Assembly: GCA_030704615.1 (NCBI GenBank)
Contig: CM060731.1
Coordinates: forward strand, 30,502,001 to 30,566,000
DNA: 64,000 bases
Direction: 5' to 3'
From: Takakia lepidozioides
Lineage: Eukaryota; Streptophyta; Takakiopsida; Takakiales; Takakiaceae
Shown piece after piece: positions 10,380 to 23,200 of the stretch. The notes under the pieces were generated by a model. The model ran no database searches and had not been told where the DNA came from. It worked only from the letters and a program-made list of their open reading frames with translations. Within the stretch, counting starts at the first letter, position 1; every line of letters starts with the position of its first letter. The translations under genes and the position numbers were made by a program.

Positions 10380-12680
10380 TTTGTAATGAAGAGCTAGAAT
10401 GCAAGTCCTTGACTTCTATGCTTCTACTCAAGCAAAAATATGGTCTCTAGGTGGTCATAAGAGGCATCTTCTTGCTCTCTTCCACCCCAATGTGCAACCA
10501 AGAGTGGTCCAACTCAACTTGCAAGTCATTGTCCACCAAATCAATCCCCCTTCTAGTCCTTGGGATTTGATTGCAAACTACCATATCTCCATTGCCGAGC
10601 AATCATGCATTTGTCTCCTCATCACTTGACAATTGCTCCAAATCAACACAAATTATCTCAATGTGTAGGAGCAATGCTTGTCACTTACAATAATGCTCCC
10701 AAGCAATCCGCCTTGGATCCCACTCTCACGCCATATGCCTCATTTGGGGTCTTGCACCAATCCATCATCCATGTGCTCCCCGTGGTCATTTGAATGCATG
10801 TTTCATGACCTCTTGGCCTATGTGTTGCTCTCCTTCATCATAACATGAATCAACACCTCTCCACTTCACACACAAATGGATCTCAAAGGCCTTCACCTCT
10901 TGCTAGTTCAAGAGCTCCCCTTCTCAAACTTGAACTTACAAACTCAAGCGAGCATGCTCCACACATGCACCACTTGCTTGGTCAACTATCCACCACAAAG
11001 CTCGCACTACCAAGAGCATGAATAGCCAAGTATTGCCTCCCCCTCTTGTCACATTACATAGTTAGGGTGAAGCTATGCATACATTGAATGATGATTTCCC
11101 TTCAAGGATTTCCCACCACATGTTCTCCAAGCCCTTCCAATGGCACCCTAAGCTTGGCTCCACACCACCATGATTGGAAGATTTCTTCACATGCTCCCTT
11201 TCAAAACCTCTTGAGCTTCTTAGTGCTCTCCAAGTGCTTGCCCTTGTTGTCTTCAAGACCAAGCATATATAGCTCCTTGGCTTCTCTTCCACAACATCCA
11301 CACTTTGAACTTGCTTAACCCTAGCTTGATAGTGAAATGAGCACTAACAAGCCTTTAGTCACTCTCCACAAGCCATGGCGCACACCATCGACTCCATAAT
11401 GCATACAAAGGATTCTCAAACCCTAGAATCCATGCTTCCACACACACAAGACTTCCTCCTTACAATCCTTGCAAAATCTTGTGACTCAAGAGCTTTCTTC
11501 TCAAGCTCTCCAACTCCTTGGTGCATGCAATACTCGAGCACCTTTCCTTGCAACCCCTTGCAAGCCTTGTGATACAAGAGCTAAATTCTCCTAGCTCTCA
11601 ACCTTTTAAAATACAAGTGCAAAACTAATCCTTACACTCCGCACTCACAAGCATAAGGTGATCTTCTTGTAGTGATAAGAGATGAGAAATGAGAGAAGTG
11701 GAAGACAATGAAAGCTCTCAAAGCATGAAGCAATCACACTAAGAACAAGCCCTAGTCCTTCCAAGTGAAATCCACTCTATCACATAAACTAAGTCAAGCC
11801 AAGGGCACCTTTGCTAAGGGAATCCACCCTACAAAGCCCTCAACACACTCCCTCTCAATACCTAGAACTATGGAGATGAGAGAAGCTCATGGAGGCTCAA
11901 CTACAAGAAGATGAGCCTCCTCAACACTCACAAGGGGAAAACCTATCTCCATGTCTCAAGTGAGGCTCGACACCTCACTTGGCATGTGAGACCAAATGAA
12001 GTCCCAACACACAAAATATAAATATAAATATCTAAAATGTCCTAGTTAACTAGAAGTAGGTAATTCTAGATAACCATGACTAAAACCATGACAAACAGCT
12101 TTGGCAGTAGTTCTTCTCAGATCCTTCGGAGTAGTGGGACAATAGGTTTGATAAGGTGAAACTATCTTCATTTAGAACGGGAAATATCATCTCAGTTGGT
12201 ACAGAGACCCTGCAAGTCCAAAACTGACTGGATCAAATTTCTTATGAGTGGTCACTGAAAAATGGTACGATGATGTGTTGTGCGCTCAATTGTATGTTAA
12301 GTCGCATAAGCTAGTTGCTCTTGGCTAAAGCGGAAAGCAGAGTCCCAGTTAGTTGAGAGGTGTTGGAAGCTTCGAAGCAGTTATTAATCAAGAACCGTAC
12401 ATTCGTATGTATTATAGACCTATGAACCCTAATGTTTGTATCGCTTGACCTATGCTGCTGAATTTTATATGTAAAATTATCTATCTATCGCATTTACTCT
12501 CACCCGTCTTTGAGTTTGGAATTTTGGAAGATCGTGGTGTGAATATGGTGCTTTTAGGTTACTTTCTTATGCCTTCGTGGATGAACTTCGGGGCACCGCA
12601 CTGGTAATGTAAGGACCCAGGACGCTGAATATGGCAAATCCTGATCATATCCAATATAAACGCGCCAATCCAATATCGAT
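10380..12680. other. No recognisable gene
   Basis: Several short open frames on the plus strand (for example 10399-10629 and 11375-11572) lack motifs and codon structure I can recognise. Composition is rich in CTT, CAA and CTC words, like transposon or LTR-derived DNA. Nothing here is supported as a gene. Confidence 0.4.
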
Positions 12681-12684
12681 TACG

Positions 12685-12796
12685 TACTAGAGAACGCGCC
12701 GCATTATGGCTCCTAGTGAGTCACTAGGGCGAGCCCGGGAGAGCGAGACCTAGGGCGAACTAGGAGCCATAATGCACCCTAGGCGTTCCCTGGCGT
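12685..12796. repeat. Hairpin element B (~112 bp)
   Basis: It begins TACTAGAGAACGCGCCG and ends GGCGTTCCCTGGCGT, matching the ends of hairpin A. The stem includes a perfect 16-bp match, GCATTATGGCTCCTAG against CTAGGAGCCATAATGC, plus an outer AGAGAACGC/GCGTTCCCT pairing. The apical region contains GGGCGAGCCC as in A. The inner stem is unrelated to that of A. Confidence 0.75.
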
Positions 12797-13443
12797 AAAG
12801 GACTTTTGGGAGCAGATTCTGCGAGGCCCTGATTATGCAGGCCATAATGAGGCAATTAAAGTAAAACTGCCGATTAGGAGAGTCAAACAGCCGATTAGGA
12901 ACGCAGAAAGCGCCAGCGCCGTGGAGCTTCGATCTTCTGCATCCCAATTTGCCTCAAAAACGGCAGAATGTGCCCCCAAAATCCTTTACGATTCTTCATC
13001 AACTAGTTTGTGTCGTCGAAAACAGAGGTTTTCTTGTGCTTTCTCATCTCTCATTTCCAAGTGATGACGCTGGTTGTATGTTGTCATAGTAGGTCACCGC
13101 CAACATGTGAGGGCTCGGAAGACTCGGAAGGCTGCGTGACCAGTACCATGTGATCGCTCAACTCAGCTCAACACCACAACTCGCACTTGAGATACTTGTT
13201 GACCACCCCAATAGATGAGGACAAACCGAGCCTCCACATCCAAAGCATAAAGCTTTCAAAGAGTGAAGCACAGGAAGGGCAGGAGGGTTGGCTGACCACA
13301 TTTTATTCATAATAGAGGCAAAACCGGACGCCCGAACAAGATGTACCTGCGGAGTCTAACACATCGAAGGAGGTCGAGTCTCAAATCAAACTACAGAAAC
13401 TGGGAGCACAAGACAACTGGAAGTAAGAGCATCAGAGGCATTC
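12797..13443. other. 3' flank of the ABCG gene; no other gene seen
   Basis: Between hairpin B and the ABCG stop codon (13444-13446) there is no supported coding sequence. It should contain the 3' untranslated region and polyadenylation region of the minus-strand transporter gene, but I cannot fix the cleavage site. Confidence 0.45.
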
Positions 13444-16400
13444 CTACCGCTTATCAAACTTCATGAATCTTAGGGCTATTACTCCAGCCATGCAAAACAT
13501 AATATTAAATACAAAAAGGACGCCCATGCTTTTGAAACGGGCTTCATAATTCAAAGACATTTGGTCATGCATGATAGTCCAAGCCAATAAGTGACCTTCA
13601 TCTTTCACACGCACACACTGGCAATCGGGGCAGCTTGCAGGGTCAAGGGTACATGTGTTGCAGGGGGGACTCTCAGTGTCACAGTAGAAAGCGATGGCAG
13701 TCAGTGAATTGATCGTGTATTGGGTGGGGTTGAGCCAATACAGCCAGATCCATATTTGGGGTATTCTTGCCTTGGGAATCATAAAGCCTGATGTCATGTT
13801 CCTGCAAGTCCAACATCTTTGGTGTCTAGATTAGAGTGAGGTGTAGACCTCTAATGATCAGATGAAAGAGAATGACAGTTTGAGACAGGTGAAAGACACG
13901 GCCTTACTGTCAGGCAGAGATCAGAAGGAACAATTATTGGCAGTCTTGAATTAGTTGTCCCCTTGAAGCTACCATGGCGAGGCTTTTCTCAAAGGACAAA
14001 AAGGGCATTCTATATACTGCGCAAAGTCAAGTCCCTACAGACTCACACCTTGGAAGGCTACATAAGCGTCCAGTTTCAAGACGAAACACCCTTGCAAGGG
14101 CCATATCACATAGCCTATACACAGGCTACAAAAGGATATAGATTCTGTTTGTCACTTCATACGAAAGCATCTGATGGACAGAACATGCAGTCATTCCTAC
14201 TACATAATTTCCAGATGGAGGACTAACCAGAAGTTTACAATGATTGGAATGATGATTGTCGCAACCTGCAAAGAGAGAGTGACAACCAGGTCCAATTGAC
14301 AACTATCTCAAGATGGTTTGGGCTGAGCCAAGCTTCTTTCTTTTACTAGAATCCTAAAGACAGGAAAGGTAGAACTTCCAAGAGGGTATGGTGTTGTGTA
14401 CAGGTGGTGCACAGGATTTCCTTCATTTGTGCGCCTATGTGTTATCTTTCCATTATGATTCCAACTGTCCAAGTTCTATCAATTGTGTTGGTGTGACAAT
14501 TATTCTAGAGCCATTTTTACAAAACAGATTTCCTGGTCTATCTGGAGAGTGCAGCCCAGGGCTGATGGCATCACTGGCTCACCTGTGCATTGGGAGTCAA
14601 CATTGCTAAGAAGATGCCGAAGAATGTGATGCTGGATGAATACTCAAAGAAAATGAACCAAAACTGGAAAAAGTCTTTTGCTGAATCTGTGGCTATTCCA
14701 GACATGGTGAAGCATATTGAACAGAAGAGAAGCGTTGAGACGCATAAATATGGGATCTGCCAGTGCACACAGAGTCCACAACTTAATCTCATAGTGGACA
14801 AATGTAGATGAAGTTCATTGCTTTCTTGAATCTCTCTCTCATGGCCCTCTGTGAATGTTATAGAGTTTATTTTTTCTTTCTATAGACATTATAAGGTATC
14901 ATTTCATTTCTTTCACATGTAGACTTTAGGAAGTTCCATTCTTTCTTTCTTTCTGAGCTTTCCGTGGACCTTATAAAGCACCATTTCATTTCATTTCATT
15001 TCTGAGCTTTCCGCGGGTTATAAAGCACCATTTCATTTCATTTCCTGCAGTATACTATCAGATCAGAAATGAAATGGAAAGTAATGTCCTTGTCAGAGGC
15101 TTTGCATTGCTTATGAACATGAGGTAAGCTTTAAGTTTTGCGTTTATATGTACGGGTACTAAACTTTCTTCTCTTGGGGGTGCAGCCAGAAACATCTGCC
15201 ACCCACGCTCAGATCTTGCATAGTACAAGGGAAAAAGGTGACTTACCTCAGCAAGTGTCCATGAAAGGTTGTACAAGAAAACAGAATACATGTTGGAGGC
15301 CCGTTCACGGTAGTAGACCATGCGTTCTGCATTAACCTGCAAAAACGCAGACACTTAAACCTCTCTTTTTGGAATCCCAGTGGATATAACTTTCTTGCTC
15401 TCCTCTCTATCCAGAGGATATCATAAACAATAAATTCTTCTCTCTTTGTTGAAGAACAGGGGAATTACCCGAACCAAAATTTATATGCCGGAAACCTTGA
15501 TCATACAAGTCACGAAATGCCCATCCAGATAAGATCATGATTGCTCACTCCCACTTGGGCATATGGTAGTCTCATTGGAACTTCCTGTTAGCCCCAGTGG
15601 CCCCTCATCGGCCATGGGAATGCAGAGAGGACCAATACTGGAATCAGCAAACCAAAAACGATCTGGACTAAGATCCGAGAGAATCGTCACAACTATCCTA
15701 GGGTCCAAAAGTAAAGCTTCCTAGGGTCTTTCTGTCCCAAAAAAACTGGACAGCACCTGTGGGATGACATTATTTGCATTTGATACAGCCACCATCACCA
15801 CTGCTATGTAGACTAGGCCCGTTCGGGAGACCAATCCAGGAGCAGTGTCGTACTTGATCTGTAGAAAAAGGCATGATACATCAAGCGAAGGGGTTAGATG
15901 GAAAACATCACCCAAAGCAGTGGGAATTGCTGAAGTTCATGCCCTCATTTCCCAGGAAGCATACACTCATTCTTACACAAAAAACAAAACAAAAGCACAG
16001 CTGTCTAAACTTAAACACAGATAAGACTTGAGAACACGTTACATCCATGAGCCTCACAAATAGAGGTACGAGTCATTATAAAACCTGTTAAGAGAAAATT
16101 GAACATTGACAAAGTACTCCTTTTCATCAATGATCAACAGACCCATACTGAAAATTCAAGTTTCCCTTGCTCTCAGGGACATCAGAAAGGGAAGGATATA
16201 TGCCTGCCAAAAAGTACTTCCTAGGATCAATCCAAGGACAGTGACCACCGTCATTCGCCCGAAACTGCACCAAAATGCACATCCATTATCAGTAAAAGAG
16301 TGTACCCTTCTCCACTTATGAAGATAAAAACTCCCAAATAACATAATGTTCAAGGATCATGCCTGTAGATTCCAGTAAGTTTTCATGTAACTCAGAACCA

Positions 16401-17250
16401 GGAGGACAGAGCTCCGGAGTTCAAGACTAGGACCCTTGTACTTCCCAAATAAAAACATACAAGTATAAATAAGGTATTGGGCCTTTTGAAACTTGTGTTC
16501 TCAGGAGAGAAGGTTCCATCCCAATGGCCATGCAGCAGTGCAATACAGACACTCCGCACTCAAAACTAGTGGAAAAAAAAATCCTGAACATCCAGTTCTA
16601 CCTAGGCCTTATCACGAAGATCTGTGGTGGAAACAGCAGTACCTGTAGGAAATATTCCGCCAGTAGGTCCGGAATTGTCGCTTGACAACAACAACAAACA
16701 TGAGGGACCATGTGGCAGCATATCCTTGTGTCAGTGGCTCTTTTCCAATCTTTCCTTTTCCAAATTTAAAGGAGTGCAGTAGCGCCACTACATCACCAGG
16801 GTACAGGTATGCACTAAGGACATGGTTGGTAGAGCATGTCCTTATCTAGAATAAAATTTGATGATTGTTTACATTGGGACAAGGGGCTTGGCTACGAGTA
16901 ACCTGAGTCTATATGATTATGAATCATGAAAGATTGGACATCACCACAGTATGTGTGTTGGTTCACAACTTTCCATAGGTTGAGAATGCTAACAAAAATT
17001 AAAACCAAGACAGTGATCTTGAAAGAATATTTGGCAAAAAGAAAATGATAGAAAGGACATCCATGTAATGGATAATTCAGCCCTAGAACCAGTTTCAATC
17101 TTGCAAGCTTGGGAATTCATGCATCTTCCCACCTCCCCCACTGATGGACTACCTTAATGGAATTCATGTCAAATTTCATTCTGCGTTCTGATGTTCCAGT
17201 CCCGACAGAGGAGAAAGCAGGGAGATGTAGACATCAGTCTAGATCAATTG
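13444..17250 (-). other. ABCG transporter: TMD2 and C-terminal exons
   Basis: Exons give [20 protein letters not shown] (about 16.7 kb), [19 protein letters not shown] (16.26 kb), [20 protein letters not shown] (15.86 kb), [20 protein letters not shown] (15336), [20 protein letters not shown] (14756), a 38-base exon [13 protein letters not shown] (14265) and the terminal exon [21 protein letters not shown] cysteine-rich extracellular loop ([20 protein letters not shown]) and a final membrane helix follow. The 16.2-kb exon ends CAG before GCATAT, a second probable GC-AG intron. Confidence 0.85.
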
Positions 17251-20200
17251 ACCTCAATTTTCATGATAGATTTCGACAACAGTGGTTCGCGCAACAATAG
17301 AGAATTAAAACAAAAGTTGATGTCCTCATTGGAAAGGAGTCCCAGATGAACTTACTATTCCTCTGGGCAAGAGAACTTGTTTGATAATCCAGTGCAAAGT
17401 CACGTTGAGCAGTATGCCCAATGCCAGCTCCAATGATCTCCAGCATGTATGATGCAGGGTTTTGATGCACTGGACATTCTTGGACTCCAGGCAGAGAGTG
17501 GAAGTAGTTCTGCAGAACATGCCTGTTTCTAAGCAGAAGTCCATCTCCTCAATTTCAATGTTTAGCAATATAATTACACCATTTACCCTTTCCAATTTTT
17601 TCTTAAAAGAGCATATTGTATGAGTAACGTAAAACTGCAAAGATTTACTCTAAATTTGGCCAAGGAAGAAATGAGAGGAAATGATACCTTGTAACGTCCG
17701 TGGAAAACTCAAAGAGAACAAAAACTTGTAATGGTTACAGGGGGCCCCAGGACCCATAAGACAATTTAGAACAGCAGCAAAAACCACATCAAAAGACAAC
17801 AACAAAACATCACTCAAAAACAAAAGTGTGACAAGAGGGTAGGAAATACCGAAGAACAACAAGCTTACCAAGAGCTCTTGAGCATTTGGTCCAATTGGTC
17901 CAAAATAAGCGACTTCTCCACCATGCTTCAAGAGCAAGAGTTGATCAAAATACAGAAATAGCCGTCGGTTAGGTTGATGTATGGTGCAGATGACACTACG
18001 CCCTGAGCCAACTATGTTAACGACACCACGCATTACAATCAGTGCAGCACGACTGTCCAGCCCGCTGGTTGGCTCATCAAGAAATAGGATACTGGGATTT
18101 GCCACCTGCACAAGCACACAATTTCGAAGTTGATTCCAGCAATAATGTGCAGAGAGACAAAAGACACATAGATGGCTGCCTAGATGGTTCGCTCTCGAAA
18201 AAACGACCATCTTTTAGTGCAGTATGGTCTAGTCAAACTCCACAAGTTTCACATCAATACACCATAGTATAGGTATCGCACTGACAGTTTAATCAAGATG
18301 TTTGGAGAGACCATTTTCGTGCTAAGATAAGTATTATACAATCATCTTCAAAGTTTACATTTGCAACAGAGTGCAAGAATACAACATCATCCTTCCAAGT
18401 TCTGCACCAAACACTGCATCTATTACAGGAATATTGAACATAGATTTCTCTCTGACCAAAGGACTTAATAGTTTCACAAGGTGCTGTCCAGGGCTGCAGC
18501 TTAAGAGAAAGAATCAGAATATTTTGAAATGACATGGTACTTTTATTGAAAGAAGAAACATGACTTTACTGAGAGAAAACAGAAAAATCAGAAATAGGGG
18601 TAGTGATTAACCTTCTTTGGTATGCAGGACTGACTAAAATACTATAAGGCTACACCAAAAATCCTTAACTGAAAAAGGAAAATTAAATTGACTTTGAAGG
18701 AGGATATTCATACAAGCTCAACCCCAATTGTGAGACGCTTGGCCTCCTCCACTGAGAGTCCTGCGTCTCCAATGGAACCCACCAATTTGTTTGGTATGTC
18801 GTTTAACTCCAGCAAGTCCATGACCTGAGTTACTGAAGGTGAAGGTTGAGAAATTGAAGCTTCTCTTAGCAGCAGCTGGTTCCTCCTGACGCTATGTAAT
18901 CACTCCCAAATGAGATGAAGTGTTTTATGTTCACCTTCCATTGTATTGAGTACACACCAAGGCCCCTACATGTACTGCTATAGAATGATCAGAACTAATA
19001 GTGTAGCACTAGCAATCACAAGGGCATACAGAATTAGCACCTATGCCAAGATGAGCATTCGTCCGACTACTGGCCACATAGGAAAGCCTAAAACCGGTGG
19101 ACTCCTATGAACCAAGCCTACTTACCTCTTTGACAAACTGTTTCCGCTGAGCAGAAGCGGTGCCTCTTGGAAGGCGAAGGGCCCCACTAAACTCCAGCGA
19201 TTCTTTCACTGTGATAAAAGGTGTGTGAATGTTATTCTGCTCCACATACCTGACCCCAAAAGGCAGCCCTTGTTTGCCAATAGTAGAGCTTACCATCAGT
19301 AAAGTCAAGTTTCTCCATAGGCCAGAAAACTATCTCTAAGCCTTTTGTTCAAATACTGGCTTGCACAGACAATCATGTAAAGGTTCTATAGATGCCACAT
19401 GAGTTGGTGTCAAGCACTACATTTAGATACAGGTCTTGTTATGCTTGCTAAGACAACTCTACTTTAGGAACCGTGCTAGTTATTAGCCGATGATGTGATG
19501 AAGACATCCGGTGTGGCAAGAGCTGGTTTTTGGTAACCCATCCTCCTGGAAACTTACCCTGCTATGCGAGCAAATGTCTCCTGCAATTTAGGATACCCGT
19601 TGATAAGGATGTCACCACTGACTCTGCCGATGGTCTTACGGCCAGCAAGCACATCAAGAAGGGTTGTCTTCCCGGCCCCACTGCTCCCCATGAGGGCAGT
19701 CATAGTTCTAGGCTTAGCAAACCCTGAAACATTGGAAAGCAACACCCGCGGTTCTCTAAATGCAGGTATATCCACCTGACCAATGCAACAAGACCATACC
19801 TTGAACATCAGGTGACAAAATTCACAGTACTCGCTCAATAGTGAGTTTCTCTCATCTTTGGATCATTTGAACAATTCGACAGAACATTCACAAAAGAACA
19901 GGTATGCAATCATCATAATCTCAATTTGGAGTCTCCCATATGAACATTCTCTGTTTTCAAATGGTACCACAGGTTTTCTGAGCGAGTTTGTCAATAACAA
20001 CATCACCAAAGCACAAAACAGCCACTTAGAACTCAGACAGCCAAAATGCAACCAACAAAGTATATGTCCGCAACTGCTGAAAGCATTGTTTGAAATAGAC
20101 CCTCAGACCTGAGACTTGTGGACTATTAAGCAAGTAGGTTAATTAATTTTCAAGCTTGCAGCATAGAATAGAGTACACAATGCAACACATATACTTGTCC

Positions 20201-23200
20201 TTTCAAATTTTACAGATATATGAAAGAAAGAGAAGAACTTTATAACCTCCAAAGGAAACTCAAAGAGCTTATAGGACACAGGAAAGAAAGCAAGATAAAA
20301 ATGGGCCCCCAACAACCAGCCAATATCTTTGGAATAAGGCTAACACACAAGAGCCATTGGTACCCAACCTGATCTGACTGATGGTGAACTGCAGTTTGCT
20401 GCAACAGGTCATCTTAGAAAAGAAACATGTACAAACATGTGTCATTACAAGAACCATCACCTCGTAAGTTATGTGGTGAAATGACAAAATCATGGGTTCA
20501 AACTTTATTCTCGAAGCTCCCACAATCACAGCAGCACCATCAGGCCTCCCACTTTCCATTTTAGAAAGCAAGAAGCTGCCTTCCTTATCCTGGAATGACC
20601 CTCCAACAGGTTTTGTGTCAGGACACTTCGTTATGGCTGAGGCATTTGGCTTTGAAGAGGACTCCAGCCTTGCAGCAGGTGGCATCCTCACCTGCAGTAA
20701 AGCCACAAATCTGGTGGGATAACGAGGGTGAAAAAGGGGAAGAGAAGGGTGGGGGAGGTGGGAAAGAGGCAATAAGAAAATCCGCCGCAGTATAACAGTG
20801 TGCTGGTAAGTTAGTTCACATGACAATAAGAAAATTGGTTGCACAGAAATCTAAAAGCCCTTTATGTTATTAATTGAACCTTTTCTAGAAATTCAACCCC
20901 AATGACAACATCCCCCATAGTTGCTAATGACAACTCTATAGCATACCTCGTCATGCCTTACATTGGCAACAGTGTAGAAACAAAGACAGGTCAGAATGCA
21001 GTAGTAGCTTGAAAGGATGATGACAGGAACCCAATATCCACGAAAGAATGTGGTGGGAAGCTGGTAAAGCTCCAGATAGGCTTGCCCAACTTTCAAGTCA
21101 TCTCTCCCCAAACAATAACTGATCTCATTACTGCAGTCCTGCATGGAAACAACAGGGGATTTCTAAAGGAGCGATATGGACCACAAGGCTTTGATAACAA
21201 CAAACATCAAGCCATGCAACATTGGACTTTCTTTGCCAGATTATACTTAATCTTCATTACAAGACAAGACCAAGAAAGAACTCCAAAGTCATGCTCCTAA
21301 CTATCACATTCTTGGATTCTGAATGTCAAAGCACATGCGATCGGCTCCTGCGACTAACTTATGAACCTTGATTTCTGTCCATTAATTTGCCTCACTTACT
21401 TGATCGTATTTACCAGAGAGGAACTCGTTGCATATCAGTGCCGTGACACCCCACTGAAGAGGGCTGATGTAGTAGACCCAAATCCACCAAGGAGGCACCT
21501 TGTTTTTGGTGACAATAAATCCAGCAAATAGCAAAAAAAATATAATAGAAAGACCTGCAAGAGTTTCACCTCAAGTGATATCAGATCTCTTTCCTTGCTT
21601 TCCTTGAATCATGACTTGTGATTCCCTTCCCTTGTTACCACTCTCCCTTCAGTTCTCTGGCTCTCGTAGTTTTGGACAGAGAAACCAACCGTATGTTGTC
21701 CCCGAATGCTAGCCATCTACAAGAGCAGAAGAGAGAGGCCTCCACTTTCAAGTACTTGCCCATAGGTTGTGGGTGCTCTATGGGCGACACTGGAGCAGCA
21801 GTGCAGGAATGCACATTGTGCTTTCTAGGATGATGCCTATACCACCCATCATAATGTCCTGCAAGTGGACCATTGTTGGCTGTGTGCCAGTCTATGGCAA
21901 TATTGGGCTGAGTTTCCATACCATGATGGGTAGCAACCATACAGAAGGGTGACGTCAGGAACTTGCCCTTAAGGTCACATCACTTGCAAGGAATGGTCAA
22001 CGTGTACATCCTCTACACGCACTAGGCACAAATGCAACATGCATAACAGTCCAAGCAACGCCACCTTGTAGCAGATGAGGAGAACATTAACCTATCCTCA
22101 TGTCCAAGTAGACAGTGTTTTGTGCCGATGCCCAGAATCTAGGTATGTGGTGTTTTTAAGACAAAAAATTCCAGACACAGCCAACCATTGCAAGCACAGC
22201 AGAGCTACAATCCCAACCTGCAAGAGCACTTGCTGCCTCCTTTGTACGGCACTTGGAAGCCAAAACTCGCACCAGTGCCGCAAAAGTGATTGCCTCAATA
22301 AATACAACTAGAACATACAATACATAATGCAATCCATAGTGGGCAGAGCTGAGCCCTGTCAGAAAATATATCAGAGGTGTATATATAAGCATCTGCATGG
22401 TCATGAAGGAGCATGATTGGTATAGTCTACATTAGGCCATAGTTCCATACTTCTATTCAAACAAAAGTTCATAGAAGACAGGATAAAAGGGGGGGAATTG
22501 AACACATTCACAGTGCCAAGCTATACAAACACCGAGATCCTTGGCACATACACATGAGCTCCTTGTATGAGATATAAACCCTCAAACAATTGAAAGACAT
22601 AAATGTACAGTCTCCGCCTTGCGTTATTGACGACACACAGAGTATGGTTAAAAAAACTTGTTTCCATACATCTGTGACAGGATTTCAAAGTGGTATGCAA
22701 GTGCATACTAGCATGCAGTATTTCCTACACACTCAGTATCTGTACCTCTATCAATGTGAAAGGAATCTGGCTGAGGGTGCAGGCGAGCACATAGGCATTG
22801 GGCCTGAAGAACCTCGCAGCATATTGCTTCTCAAACACCTACAAGATACAATCTAAGTCATGCTGCGATGGTTGGAGAACCAACTGCAAAACATTCAACA
22901 CAAACAATTATTTTCGTACTGAGAAGGCTTAAATGAAGATCATGAATTGTCATCTTCACTCAATCTACCAGAATGAAGTAAAACAAAAGCCCAATGGCAT
23001 GCGCAAAGACTTCCCTCAGAGAAAATCTTGTAACATCTCCAACCATGACCTGGCAGGCAAACCAAACAATTGAAAAGCAGATGAAGTTCAAGAGTTTTGA
23101 GCCAGTCAAGCCAATGTAGAACCTGCCGCTCATCTAGTTGGATGGGTATTTGAGACACTGTGTTCAACGATAGGGCCATGACTGCGAGGAAAGCAAGAGA

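Noticed and set aside
15060-15125. Possible extra ABCG exon
   Set aside because: The flanking exons (ending 15247 and starting 14756) join in frame and already give the expected [17 protein letters not shown] order, so no exon is needed here.
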